The notes under the pieces: generated by a model
Told to the model about the DNA's origin: nothing
What the model saw: only the letters and a program-made list of their open reading frames with translations
Database searches by the model: none
Shown: in pieces, positions 7,837 through 17,009 of the stretch
How the letters are laid out: every line of letters starts with the position of its first letter
Position numbering within the stretch: the stretch's first letter is position 1
Position numbers and translations under genes: made by a program
Source: Casp-alpha2 sp036337015
GTDB lineage: Bacteria; Pseudomonadota; Alphaproteobacteria; Rhodospirillales; Casp-alpha2
Direction: 5' to 3'
Assembly: GCA_036337015.1 (NCBI GenBank)
Contig: JAYZEZ010000005.1
Coordinates: forward strand, 1-64,000
Length of the DNA stretch: 64,000 nt

Positions 7837-8577
7837 TTAACTTTCAACGGCAAGGATCTCGGCTACTAAATTATTAATTTCCTCAGTAGCAGCATCCAAT
7901 TTATTTGGATCGGAACTTCGTGCAACAAGGCAGGTTCCTAGTTTTCCGTCTCTAAAAAAAGGATAGCTACCAATATCAACATCCGGATAGTTAAGCTGAA
8001 TGTTTCCAAGAGATTCTGCTATTGCACCTTCTTGAACACTAGCTTCAATTGACTTAGATAACACTGGTGGGCCGCCCTTGAGATCTCCCTTAATGCTATC
8101 AAACATGGCTTGTACGATTCGTGGGACACCAGCCATGACAAATACATTCTCAATCTTATACCCAGGCGCAACTGAAATTGGATTATCAATAAGCGATGCT
8201 CCTTCTGCAACATCAGCCATTTTCATGCGTGACTCATTTACATCTTCAGGCTTATATCGTTTTAATAACAATGCTTCCGCTACAGGATGGCGCACAACAT
8301 CAACTCCAAAAGCTTTACTTACACAAGCGGTAGTAATGTCATCGTGCGTCGGTCCAATACCACCAGTGGTGAAGAGATAATCAAACCGTGACCTGAGGTC
8401 ATTAATTGCTTCAATAATGTCAATTTCAACATCAGGAACAATACGAACCTCACTCAAACAAATACCTAGTTTAACCAAACCCTGGCCTAAGAATTGCACA
8501 TTAGCATCTTGCGTACGTCCCGAGAGGATTTCATTCCCTATTATAAGAATGGCTGCTGTAGTAATTTTGTTTGACAT
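7837..8577 (-). CDS. CinA-like molybdopterin-binding (MoaB/Mog fold) domain protein
   Basis: A 246-residue protein made of the MoaB/Mog-type domain found at the N-terminus of CinA: IIGNEILSG (12-20), TTGGIGPTHDDIT (70-82) and VMAGVPRIVQAM. The C-terminal NMN deamidase domain of full CinA (about 400 residues) is absent, so an activity in pyridine-nucleotide recycling cannot be assumed. Such stand-alone proteins are common in Alphaproteobacteria and sometimes described as competence/damage-inducible. It starts 8 bases after mutT and probably forms one transcript with argJ and mutT. Confidence 0.85.
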   Translation of the reverse strand: MSNKITTAAILIIGNEILSGRTQDANVQFLGQGLVKLGICLSEVRIVPDVEIDIIEAINDLRSRFDYLFTTGGIGPTHDDITTACVSKAFGVDVVRHPVAEALLLKRYKPEDVNESRMKMADVAEGASLIDNPISVAPGYKIENVFVMAGVPRIVQAMFDSIKGDLKGGPPVLSKSIEASVQEGAIAESLGNIQLNYPDVDIGSYPFFRDGKLGTCLVARSSDPNKLDAATEEINNLVAEILAVES

Positions 8578-8585
8578 CTTATACC

Positions 8586-9047
8586 TTATAACAAATCACG
8601 GAGTGTAGCAATTAGAGGCGCATCTGCCGGTAGCATTTTATAGTCTGTCAGTCGATTTGGAATCACCCATTTTAACAATTGTCCCTCCATAGGAGTTACT
8701 AGGCCTTGCCAAACTCTGCAAATATAAAGTGGCATCAACAAATGAAAATCTGGATATACATAGGAAGAAAAGGTTAAAGGGGCTAAGCAACTTTCTGTTA
8801 TGTCAATGCAAAGTTCCTCCTTAAGTTCCCTAACTAATGCTTCTTCTGGCAATTCACCTTTTTCAACTTTCCCCCCAGGAAACTCCCATAAACCCGATAG
8901 TTTTTTTCCATTTGGGCGTTTAGCAATGAGCACGCGGCCATCATAATCAACTAATGCAACTGCCACTACTAAAAGTGTATTTGTAAAGCCTTCAGGCTTT
9001 TTGAAAAAAGACTTCATACAGCTTATATCAGGATCGATAATCGGCAT
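8586..9047 (-). CDS. mutT: Nudix hydrolase MutT, 8-oxo-dGTP diphosphatase
   Basis: This sanitising enzyme removes oxidised dGTP from the nucleotide pool. The Nudix box is at G59-I81: GGKVEKGE followed by REL and EE (R73, E74, E77, E78), with cysteine at the usual glycine position near its end. FPGGK and the C-terminal WVIPNRLTDYKMLPAD fit the MutT subfamily, 153 residues. From the first ATG the gene overlaps the end of argJ by 20 bases; a second ATG at 9017 (MKSFFKK) would avoid the overlap and is an alternative start. The argJ-mutT order is usual in Alphaproteobacteria. Confidence 0.9.
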   Translation of the reverse strand: MPIIDPDISCMKSFFKKPEGFTNTLLVVAVALVDYDGRVLIAKRPNGKKLSGLWEFPGGKVEKGELPEEALVRELKEELCIDITESCLAPLTFSSYVYPDFHLLMPLYICRVWQGLVTPMEGQLLKWVIPNRLTDYKMLPADAPLIATLRDLL

Positions 9048-10287
9048 TGATATCTATATATCCATGGGTCAAATCACAAGTCCATACTGTAGCAGATCCG
9101 ATGCCCTCTGGACTTAAACCAACATCTACAACTATAGAAATGTTAGAACCTTGCATATGCTTTATGATTGACTTTTCATCAAGGTTGACTATTCCACAAC
9201 CATTTTGGGCAACAGTTATACCACCAATAGAAATTCCTAATTTATCAGCGTTAATAGATTCTCCAGATTTTCCCACTGCCATTACAATTCGCCCCCAGTT
9301 GGCATCCTCTCCAGCAATCGCAGTCTTAACCAAAGGGGATGTTGCAATTGAAAAAGCTATTCTTTTAGCTGCTATATCCGAGTGTGCTGATTTTACGGTA
9401 ATGCTGATAAATTTAGAAGCTCCCTCACCATCACGTACTATTTGATGCGCCAAATCTGTGGTTACTAGATCTAAAGCATTCTTAAAATTAAAAAGAGCCT
9501 CATCATCTGCTGTCTTAATTTTTTTGTGTGGCCTTCCAATCCCAGTGGCAAACAACAAAACAGTATCACTAGTCGAAGTATCAGAATCAATGGTAATTGA
9601 ATTAAAAGATCGATCAACAGAATTAGTTAAAAGTGATTGTGCAACATTAGCTGGTAAAGATGCATCAGTAAAAACAAAGGCCATCATGGTTGCCATATCA
9701 GGATGTATCATGCCTGAACCTTTAGCAATTCCATTAATTGTAATCTTTTCTCCTCCAATTTCCGTTGTTTGGGTAGCACCCTTTGTAAAAGTGTCAGTAG
9801 TCATTATTGCCTTAGCACTGCTTTCCCACTCCATCTCTGACAAACCAGCCTTAAGCATTGGTAGGCTTGAAATTATTTTTTCAACTGCCAATGGCTCACC
9901 AATCACCCCAGTGGATGCAATAAAAATTTTTGAAGGCCTACTTGCTAGTAAATCGGCTGCTGTTTCTACAGTCTGTTCTACAACCTGAACTCCGCCCTGC
10001 CCAGTAAACACATTAGCTCCACCAGAATTTACAACCAAACCACGAGCAAGACCGCCCTTTAAAGCCTTCCTAGACCACTTGACTGGAGCCGAAGCCATAA
10101 GCGATTTTGTGAAAACTCCAGCTACCGTTGTACTGTCTGCAAGCTCTACAAACATTAAATCATTTTCACCATTTTTTTTGAGCCCACAGCAGCCAGAGGC
10201 AAGCCGCACCCCAGGGATAGCTTCCATGACTGGAAAGGCTGGAGGCGCTAAAGGTGAAACTTTTTGTTCAGACTTTTTCACGATCAT
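9028..10287 (-). CDS. argJ: Bifunctional ornithine acetyltransferase / N-acetylglutamate synthase ArgJ
   Basis: In the arginine pathway this enzyme moves the acetyl group from N-acetylornithine to glutamate. It is made as a precursor that cleaves itself at an Ala-Thr bond; the site is visible at KGSGMIHPDMAT (189-200), with nucleophile T200. Other family segments are STGVIGEPL (125-133) and GEDANWGRI. Length 419 is normal. The first six residues look like an extension; M21 would be an internal alternative, but the upstream ATG keeps the typical SPLAPPAFP start. An argE-like gene elsewhere in the window may serve as a separate deacylase. Confidence 0.93.
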   Translation of the reverse strand: MIVKKSEQKVSPLAPPAFPVMEAIPGVRLASGCCGLKKNGENDLMFVELADSTTVAGVFTKSLMASAPVKWSRKALKGGLARGLVVNSGGANVFTGQGGVQVVEQTVETAADLLASRPSKIFIASTGVIGEPLAVEKIISSLPMLKAGLSEMEWESSAKAIMTTDTFTKGATQTTEIGGEKITINGIAKGSGMIHPDMATMMAFVFTDASLPANVAQSLLTNSVDRSFNSITIDSDTSTSDTVLLFATGIGRPHKKIKTADDEALFNFKNALDLVTTDLAHQIVRDGEGASKFISITVKSAHSDIAAKRIAFSIATSPLVKTAIAGEDANWGRIVMAVGKSGESINADKLGISIGGITVAQNGCGIVNLDEKSIIKHMQGSNISIVVDVGLSPEGIGSATVWTCDLTHGYIDINADYRS

Positions 10288-10367
10288 TACGAAATTATTA
10301 TAAATTCTGTTGAATCTTTTTTAACCAACTAATTCTAATTAACGAGCAGATATAATTATATAAAATT

Positions 10368-11204
10368 TTAATTTTCAATCTGTTTTCGAGATGTGCCGTC
10401 AAGATTGAAAAGCGTAATTTTAGAACCCTTCCTTAATCCTTTAATAAATGCAGCCACTCTTTCTTGCAGTAATGTATTGCGTAATTTAGATTTCATTGAT
10501 TCGAAATTTGGAACTTCAATTTTTTTTCGCTTAACAACCTTTATAACATGCCAGCCAAATTGAGTCTTTACCGCTTTCTTAGTATGAGTTCCTGGCTTTA
10601 ATTTATATGCTGCTTTTTCAAATTCTGGTACCATTTGTCCAGGACCAAAGAAACCCAAATCGCCCCCATTAGAGGCTGATGGTCCTATAGACTGATTCTT
10701 TGCTAATTCTGCAAAATTACTACCCTTTTTAAGCAATGAGATGACATCATTTGCTTCCTTTTCAGTTTTAAGAAGAATATGGCTGGCTTGAATTTGTTCA
10801 GCAGTTGAAAGTTTTTGAACTTCTTTCTTATAAAGTTGGAGTAAGTTAACATCCTTAACTTTTGCCTTTAAAACTTTATCCAAAATCAATTCTTGCAATA
10901 CTTGCTTTTTGATCCACTCCATTTGCAATTTAAATTCTGTTGTTTTATCTAATTTTTCTTGCATAGCTTTAGCTGCAGCTAGATGTGTATCAATCAAGCT
11001 ATCTACCAGACTCGGTAAAATTTCCTCTATAGGGATACGTTGAAATTTTTTAGGCAGCCTTTTGTGTGCAGCCTGAACTTGAGAAAAACGAATCTCACTT
11101 CCGTTTACTACGGCAACAATAGGGTCTTCCGCAGCTATCACATTACTTCTATTTAATGTTATAACCACAAACAGGAGAACAAACATTATTATGCGCAAAA
11201 GCAT
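10368..11204 (-). CDS. Periplasmic parvulin-type peptidyl-prolyl isomerase
   Basis: This PPIase of the PpiC/SurA/PrsA family helps fold exported proteins. I moved the start to ATG 11204 (MLLRIIMFV, 278 residues), because an AAAGGA lies 7 bases before it; the upstream ATG at 11228 lacks such a site. It has a signal peptide (about 1-25), an N-terminal helical region, and a parvulin domain (about 135-230) marked by ASHILLKTE, FAELAKNQS, GGDLGFFGPGQMVPEFE and FGWHVIKV. It is divergent from secA, a common and functionally sensible neighbour. It lies 80 bases upstream of argJ. Confidence 0.9.
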   Translation of the reverse strand: MLLRIIMFVLLFVVITLNRSNVIAAEDPIVAVVNGSEIRFSQVQAAHKRLPKKFQRIPIEEILPSLVDSLIDTHLAAAKAMQEKLDKTTEFKLQMEWIKKQVLQELILDKVLKAKVKDVNLLQLYKKEVQKLSTAEQIQASHILLKTEKEANDVISLLKKGSNFAELAKNQSIGPSASNGGDLGFFGPGQMVPEFEKAAYKLKPGTHTKKAVKTQFGWHVIKVVKRKKIEVPNFESMKSKLRNTLLQERVAAFIKGLRKGSKITLFNLDGTSRKQIEN

Positions 11205-11537
11205 TTTTTGTTCCTTTCCATGAAACATATTACCATGTAACGATAATTTTTTAATTTTTTAAAGGCATCATGCACAATGCACCTACAAGAACAAGATGTC
11301 ATAATTGATCAATTCACCAAGAATTGACCAACGTAAAATTTGTAATTTGATAAATTAATCAACTTCGAAATTCTAATTATCATAGAAATATATAACTTTG
11401 AAAAATCTATGAATTAATTTACCTGCATTGACACAGCCTAATTGTGCCCCTATTTCTCTTTTTGAATTTTTTCGTGGTGGAGGGAAAAAATTTTTAAACC
11501 TCTATCAGTATTTATCTTATACCCAGGATGCCTTTAA
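11205..11537. other. 333-base divergent region between ppiC and secA
   Basis: AT-rich spacer containing the secA promoter given separately. Several AATTGA/TCAATT copies occur near 11298-11330 but do not form a clear ordered operator. No small gene was found. Confidence 0.5.
11428..11456 (+). promoter_or_regulatory. Sigma-70 type promoter of secA
   Basis: TTGACA at 11428-11433 (perfect -35 box), a 17-base spacer, and TATTTC at 11451-11456 as the -10 box. The predicted start near 11463 leaves a leader of about 75 bases before the secA ATG. Confidence 0.6.
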
Positions 11538-14276
11538 ATGCTGGAATCCATTGCCAAGCGTTTGTTCGGCTCCGCCAACGATCGTTTTTTAAATAAATTG
11601 AAACACATCGTTCAGGCTATCAATGCGCTAGAACCTTCCCTCGAATCTTTAAGTGATAGTGATTTAGCGGCTCGTACAAACTGGCTTAAACAACGGCTTT
11701 CAAATGGGGAGCCAATTGACGATTTATTGATAGATTCTTTTGCCACTGTTCGCGAGGCCGCAAAAAGGATTTTAGGCGAACGCCCCTTCGACGTCCAGAT
11801 CTTAGGGGGCATTGTATTGCATCAAGGTATCATTGCAGAAATGCGTACTGGAGAAGGCAAAACACTGGTTTCAACCATGCCAATATACCTGAACGCTTTA
11901 AAAGGGGAAGGTGTCCATCTAGTAACCGTAAATGATTATCTAGCAGAGAGAGATGCGAAATGGATGGGCGACATATATAAATTTTTGGGCTTAAGCGTAG
12001 GTGTTATAATTCATGATATGAACGACAATGAACGAAAGGAGGCTTATGCCGCTGATATTACTTACGGAACAAATAATGAGTTAGGATTTGATTATTTACG
12101 AGATAATATGAAATTTTCCCTCGACGAAATGGTACAAAGACCTTTTTCCTTCGCAATAGTCGATGAAGTGGATTCAATACTTGTTGATGAGGCACGAACA
12201 CCACTTATAATATCTGGGCCTACCGAAGATGTATCAGAACTTTACGAAGCAATTGATCATCTGATCCCAAAACTATCAAAGGAAGATTACGAAAAAGATG
12301 AAAAAGCGCGTGCTGTTACGCTTACTGAGGTTGGTACAGAAAAAATAGAAATTTTTCTCAAAGAATCTGGATTAATTACGCAAGGAAACCTTTACGACTT
12401 AAATAACGTTTCTTTGGTGCACCATACTAATCAAGCATTACGCGCGCACACATTGTTTGCTCGAGACACTGATTACATAGTTAAAGATAATAAAGTAATA
12501 ATCATAGACGAATTCACAGGACGAATGATGGAGGGTCGGCGTTTTTCTGAAGGTCTTCACCAGGCACTCGAAGCAAAAGAAAAAGTTGAAGTGCAATTAG
12601 AAAACCAAACCCTAGCTTCGATTACTTTTCAGAATTATTTCCGTATGTATCCTAAACTAGCTGGTATGACTGGCACTGCAATGACAGAAGCAGGAGAGTT
12701 CTCTGAAATATATGGACTAGATGTAATCGAAATTCCAACAAACTTACCATGCATTCGTTCAGATAACGATGATGAGGTCTATAGAACAACCCAAGAAAAA
12801 GATGCAGCAATTACAAAACTAATAGGCGAGTGTAAAGAACAGAAACAACCAGTACTAGTTGGTACTGTAAGTATTGAAAAATCAGAACACCTATCAAATT
12901 TATTGCAAAAAAAAGGAATTGAACACAACGTTTTAAATGCACGCTATCACGAACAAGAAGCTAAAATAATTTCACAAGCAGGTGCACCAGGCTCTGTGAC
13001 AATTGCCACAAATATGGCTGGACGAGGTACAGATATTCAGCTTGGAGGTAATATAAATATGCGCATAGCCCAAGAAGTTAAAGATAACAAAAATTCCGAG
13101 ACTTATAGTCAACATGTGCGTGAGATTCGTGAGGAGATTTCAAAAAATAAGAAAATTGTTCTAGATGCCGGTGGTTTAATGGTGATTGGTACCGAACGAC
13201 ACGAAAGTCGTCGAATTGATAATCAATTACGTGGTCGTGCAGGACGGCAGGCTGACCCGGGAGCTTCTAATTTTTTCCTATCTCTGGAAGACGATTTGAT
13301 GCGTATATTCGGATCTGAACGAATAGATAGCATGCTTCAAAAACTAGGGCTTGAGAAAGGTGAAGCAATAATTCATCCATGGGTTAATAAGGCGCTAGAA
13401 AAGGCCCAGCAAAAAGTTGAAGAACGTAACTTTGAAATTCGTAAAAACTTACTAAAATTTGATGACGTTATGAATGATCAGAGAAAAGTAATTTACGAAC
13501 AAAGAAAAGAATTAATGGCGGTTAGTGATGTATCTGATGATATTTCAGAAATGCGTGCACAAGTTCTGGATGAAATGATCTCTAGTTGCATCCCAGAAAA
13601 AGCGTATGCAGAACAGTGGAAGATAGAAACGTTGCATGAAGAAGTACTACGCGTCTTTGCCCTTGATTTACCAATTGCAACATGGGCGAAAGAAGAGGGA
13701 ATTGCTGATGTCGAGATTCACGAAAGGCTAACTAAAGCAATAAATCAACATAATGAAGATAAAATTCAGACTTACGGAGCAGAAGTAATGCGTGATGTAG
13801 AAAAAAGTCTGCTTTTACAAATACTTGACCAATTATGGAAAGATCATCTGTTATCCCTCGATCATCTCCGCCAAGGAATAGGTTTGCGATCGTATGCCCA
13901 ACAAGACCCCCTGAACGAATATAAAAGAGAAGCATTTAATCTATTTGAAGAGATGTTAAGTATACTGCGTGAAAGAATAACTCAGGTAATTTCACATTTA
14001 GAAATGGAGATCGAGGGAATAGACCTATCTTTACTGCAAAGGCCCGAACAAGTAATGACGGAAGGCAGAGAGGATCCAGCGTTTATAGGCGATGCAACTT
14101 TTTCAGAACCAATTGAGAAAAATGATGATAAAAAAATTACCCAGGTAACCCGACGGCAAGCAGCAGAAAAACTAGACCCTGACGATCCTACAACTTGGGG
14201 GCGGGTATCACGCAATTCGCAATGCCCTTGCAATTCAGGTCGTAAATTCAAACATTGCCATGGTAAAATAACATAA
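11538..14276 (+). CDS. secA: Preprotein translocase ATPase SecA
   Basis: The motor that drives proteins through SecYEG. Walker A MRTGEGKT (102-109), the DEVD Walker B (209-212) and DEARTPLIISG follow each other as expected; GTERHESRRIDNQLRGRAGRQ, the second helicase-domain motif, lies near 550-572. The C-terminal zinc-binding SEC-C element is complete, with C896, C898, C907 and H908, so this form can bind SecB and phospholipid. Length 912 is normal. The gene is monocistronic and convergent with the next gene, with 8 bases between the stops. Confidence 0.98.
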   Translation: MLESIAKRLFGSANDRFLNKLKHIVQAINALEPSLESLSDSDLAARTNWLKQRLSNGEPIDDLLIDSFATVREAAKRILGERPFDVQILGGIVLHQGIIAEMRTGEGKTLVSTMPIYLNALKGEGVHLVTVNDYLAERDAKWMGDIYKFLGLSVGVIIHDMNDNERKEAYAADITYGTNNELGFDYLRDNMKFSLDEMVQRPFSFAIVDEVDSILVDEARTPLIISGPTEDVSELYEAIDHLIPKLSKEDYEKDEKARAVTLTEVGTEKIEIFLKESGLITQGNLYDLNNVSLVHHTNQALRAHTLFARDTDYIVKDNKVIIIDEFTGRMMEGRRFSEGLHQALEAKEKVEVQLENQTLASITFQNYFRMYPKLAGMTGTAMTEAGEFSEIYGLDVIEIPTNLPCIRSDNDDEVYRTTQEKDAAITKLIGECKEQKQPVLVGTVSIEKSEHLSNLLQKKGIEHNVLNARYHEQEAKIISQAGAPGSVTIATNMAGRGTDIQLGGNINMRIAQEVKDNKNSETYSQHVREIREEISKNKKIVLDAGGLMVIGTERHESRRIDNQLRGRAGRQADPGASNFFLSLEDDLMRIFGSERIDSMLQKLGLEKGEAIIHPWVNKALEKAQQKVEERNFEIRKNLLKFDDVMNDQRKVIYEQRKELMAVSDVSDDISEMRAQVLDEMISSCIPEKAYAEQWKIETLHEEVLRVFALDLPIATWAKEEGIADVEIHERLTKAINQHNEDKIQTYGAEVMRDVEKSLLLQILDQLWKDHLLSLDHLRQGIGLRSYAQQDPLNEYKREAFNLFEEMLSILRERITQVISHLEMEIEGIDLSLLQRPEQVMTEGREDPAFIGDATFSEPIEKNDDKKITQVTRRQAAEKLDPDDPTTWGRVSRNSQCPCNSGRKFKHCHGKIT

Positions 14277-14284
14277 AAGAAATC

Positions 14285-14986
14285 CTAAATTTTTTCTTTT
14301 TCCAAAACAGCAATCATATTTGGCGTCCATACTACTGGAGTTACTACTAGGATCTTAGATAAAATCTTATGTAGTATACATTCAGCGAATTTTCTAAACG
14401 GGCTTCCACGTCTTTGAGGAAAAAAAGAAAGAGCTTTCAAACCGGCTGCCTGCCCTAATTGCTCTAAGCTATTAGGAGTAAAAGCAGTTTTATGTGTTAA
14501 ATCTGCATATTGGTGAATACCACCCCATGGCGAAGACATATTAGGCACACGAATAATAATTCGGCCATCTGGCTCCAAAATATTTTTGACTTTTTGTAAT
14601 AACCGAACCCCATCTCCTGCGGAAAAGTGTTCCAGAACATCAAACATCACTACACAACCAAAATACTTACCTGAAGATTCATGTTCAAAGAAATCCCATA
14701 TATCTCCTACAATAACATGATCACTTAAACCGTCTTCCATCACTGCTATGGCATTAGCATCCTGTTCAACGCCAATAAAGTAATGTACACCTTTAAGCTT
14801 CAAATAAGATAGAAATTCTCCTGTTCCTGAACCAAGTTCAAGAACTGAGGTTTCTTGCGTACACTTTGCAGGATACCAGAACTCTTGATCAAACCAAGCA
14901 ACATGCTTTGCCTTTAGAATTGGCGTTAGATAACGCTTAAAAGCAGCATAATTATTGTAAAAGTCTTCCGGTTTATCATAGTTCAT
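14285..14986 (-). CDS. Class I SAM-dependent methyltransferase
   Basis: A 233-residue methyltransferase. Motif I is VLELGSGTGEF (48-58); acidic motif II is GVEQD, and DVLEHF plus the post-motif LEPDGRIIIRVPN follow. The closest named groups are MetW-like and UbiG-like enzymes and methyltransferases of polysaccharide clusters. The conserved NPD-type start is absent. The neighbour is a divergently transcribed GT2 glycosyltransferase, which favours a role in surface sugar modification, but the substrate cannot be told. Confidence 0.8.
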   Translation of the reverse strand: MNYDKPEDFYNNYAAFKRYLTPILKAKHVAWFDQEFWYPAKCTQETSVLELGSGTGEFLSYLKLKGVHYFIGVEQDANAIAVMEDGLSDHVIVGDIWDFFEHESSGKYFGCVVMFDVLEHFSAGDGVRLLQKVKNILEPDGRIIIRVPNMSSPWGGIHQYADLTHKTAFTPNSLEQLGQAAGLKALSFFPQRRGSPFRKFAECILHKILSKILVVTPVVWTPNMIAVLEKEKI

Positions 14987-15074
14987 ACCCTTGTATCGGA
15001 TATTTTTTCATTATCCTCAAGCCACAAAACTCTGAAGTCTGGCTTAAAACATACGATGTTGTATTATACAACCT

Positions 15075-15953
15075 ATGAAAAAGACTAATTTTTGGGACAG
15101 AATAACGGTTGTACTAGTTGCTCGTAATTCTGAAAAAATTCTTCCTACATCGCTTCGCTCAGTTGCAAGGGCACGAAGAGTAATTTTAATTGATGCATTG
15201 AGCACCGATGAAACGATTGCAGTAGCACAATCAAATCATAATTCTATAAATGTAATTAAATTAGTTGAAGACAGAGGACTAGGCGAAGGCACTAACAGAG
15301 GCTTTTCCATTGCCAAAACTGAATACGTCCTGAATATAAACCCGGATACAAAATTTTCTGATAATTGTATTAAACAATTAGTCTTAACAGCAGATGCTAA
15401 TCCTAATGCTGCTGGCATAGCACCAATTCTTACAAATTCTAATGACAAAATAGACTTAAGTGTAATGGGACCTTGGGAAAAACGTCACCATGCTATATCC
15501 ATACTCCCCGAAGGTCCTTTTTGCACTTGGTTTCTAACAGGAGCCATTGTTTTATGGCGTTTATCAATTTTCCAAAAAATTGGTGGATTTGACGAAGATA
15601 TTTTTCTTTATAACGAAGATACCGACCTCAGTATCCGAGCAATGCAAAAAGGCTACCCCCTAATTATTGATCCAGCAGCCAAAGGTTATCATTTTGGAGG
15701 TCATTCAGAAGAAATGTCTTTAAAGAGCCGTATCAGGAGAGACAAAAATATGATGTGGGGCTTTTTACATTTTGAACGTAAATATACGGGTTCAAGAGAA
15801 GCAAAGCGTATAGCATTAAAAACATGCTATAACTGTTGCAAAGAATCCCTCATAGGCTTTCTTTCACTAAGGTTTAGAAAATTTATCACTAACCTTGTAA
15901 AAGCAAAAGCAGCATTTTCATTTTATAGAGGTGGTTCTCCATGGGGACGATAG
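15075..15953 (+). CDS. Glycosyltransferase family 2
   Basis: A 292-residue GT-A fold enzyme related to rhamnosyltransferases. The N-terminal nucleotide-binding strand TVVLVARNSE (11-20), IDALSTDETI with the family aspartates, NINPDTKF (the DxD-like metal site), LTGAIVLWR, IGGFDEDIFLYNEDTDLSIRA (probable catalytic acidic pair) and YHFGGHS appear in order. It likely adds a sugar to a polysaccharide or lipid on the cytoplasmic face. It is divergent from the methyltransferase, with 88 bases between. Confidence 0.85.
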   Translation: MKKTNFWDRITVVLVARNSEKILPTSLRSVARARRVILIDALSTDETIAVAQSNHNSINVIKLVEDRGLGEGTNRGFSIAKTEYVLNINPDTKFSDNCIKQLVLTADANPNAAGIAPILTNSNDKIDLSVMGPWEKRHHAISILPEGPFCTWFLTGAIVLWRLSIFQKIGGFDEDIFLYNEDTDLSIRAMQKGYPLIIDPAAKGYHFGGHSEEMSLKSRIRRDKNMMWGFLHFERKYTGSREAKRIALKTCYNCCKESLIGFLSLRFRKFITNLVKAKAAFSFYRGGSPWGR

Positions 15954-15962
15954 TAACAAGTG

Positions 15963-16919
15963 TTAACCTAACCCTTTTGAACCCATCTCTAAAAATTTTT
16001 CACGTCGACGTTGTTTTAGAACACCGCCATCAATACCAGAAAGCTCGCTCATAGCCTCTTGAATGGCCATACCTACGGTATTTATTGCCGCCTTCTTAGT
16101 ACGATGTGCACCCCCTAATGGTTCAGGTATAATCTTATCGATTATGCCTAATTTTAATAAATCATCAGCAGTCAATTTTAAAGCCTCGGCAGCTTTTTCA
16201 GCTTGATTACCATCACGCCATAAAATAGATGCACAACCCTCTGGCGATATTACTGAATAAATAGCATGTTCCTGCATCAAAACTTTATTAGCTGTAGCAA
16301 GAGCCATTGCTCCTCCAGAACCACCTTCACCAATTATGACGCTAATCAATGGAATTTTAATACAAATACTCATTTCAATAGTTCGTGCAATCGCTTCGGC
16401 TTGTCCTCTGGCTTCAGCATCAACTCCAGGATAAGCACCGGGTGTGTCAACAAATGAGATTAATGGCAATTGAAAATTATTTGCTAGCTTCATCAAACGT
16501 TGGGCTTTTCTATAACCCTCTGGGCGAGCCATTCCAAAATTATGCTTGAGTCGACCCTCAGTACCAGATCCTTTTTCATTGCCTATTACTACAATTGACG
16601 AGCCCTTAAATCTTGCTAAACCACCAATTACAGCTGGATCCTCGGCAAATTGCCTATCACCAGCTAAAGGGGTGAAGTCCTCAAACAAGCCCTCTATATA
16701 ATCTACAGTATGTGGCCGATCATAATGACGCGCTACTTGTGTTTTTTGCCATGGGGTTAACTTAGTATAAAGTTGCATTAAAAGTTGTTCGACTTTTTTC
16801 TGAAGCTTTGCTACCTCTTCTTCAATATTCACCTCACCAGAATCGGTCAGATGACGCAGTTCCTCTATTTTGCCCTCTAGTTCGGCAACAGGTTTTTCGA
16901 AATCGAGAAAATTTTGCAT
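15963..16919 (-). CDS. accA: Acetyl-CoA carboxylase carboxyltransferase subunit alpha
   Basis: With AccD this subunit carries out the second half of acetyl-CoA carboxylation, the committed step of fatty acid synthesis. The 318-residue protein starts MQNFLDFEKPVAELEGKIEEL, typical of AccA, and holds FEDFTPLAGDR, FVDTPGAYPG, the oxyanion-hole segment IIGEGGSGGAMAL and YSVISPEGCASILW. AccD and the biotin carrier genes are not in the window, as is usual because accA is encoded alone. Confidence 0.96.
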   Translation of the reverse strand: MQNFLDFEKPVAELEGKIEELRHLTDSGEVNIEEEVAKLQKKVEQLLMQLYTKLTPWQKTQVARHYDRPHTVDYIEGLFEDFTPLAGDRQFAEDPAVIGGLARFKGSSIVVIGNEKGSGTEGRLKHNFGMARPEGYRKAQRLMKLANNFQLPLISFVDTPGAYPGVDAEARGQAEAIARTIEMSICIKIPLISVIIGEGGSGGAMALATANKVLMQEHAIYSVISPEGCASILWRDGNQAEKAAEALKLTADDLLKLGIIDKIIPEPLGGAHRTKKAAINTVGMAIQEAMSELSGIDGGVLKQRRREKFLEMGSKGLG

Positions 16920-16945
16920 AATTTTTACATATATATAGAGAGAAT

Positions 16946-16984
16946 TGAAAAATACAAAGGGTGGCAGGTTTTACCCACCACCCT
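16946..16984 (-). terminator. Rho-independent terminator after mcl1
   Basis: On the minus strand a stem AGGGTGG/CCACCCT (16978-16984 with 16958-16964), with an inner GGT/ACC pairing in the loop, is followed by TTTGTATTTTT. It lies between the mcl1 stop and accA start. Confidence 0.7.
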
Positions 16985-17009
16985 ATTACTTTATAAATTA
17001 TTTAACCCC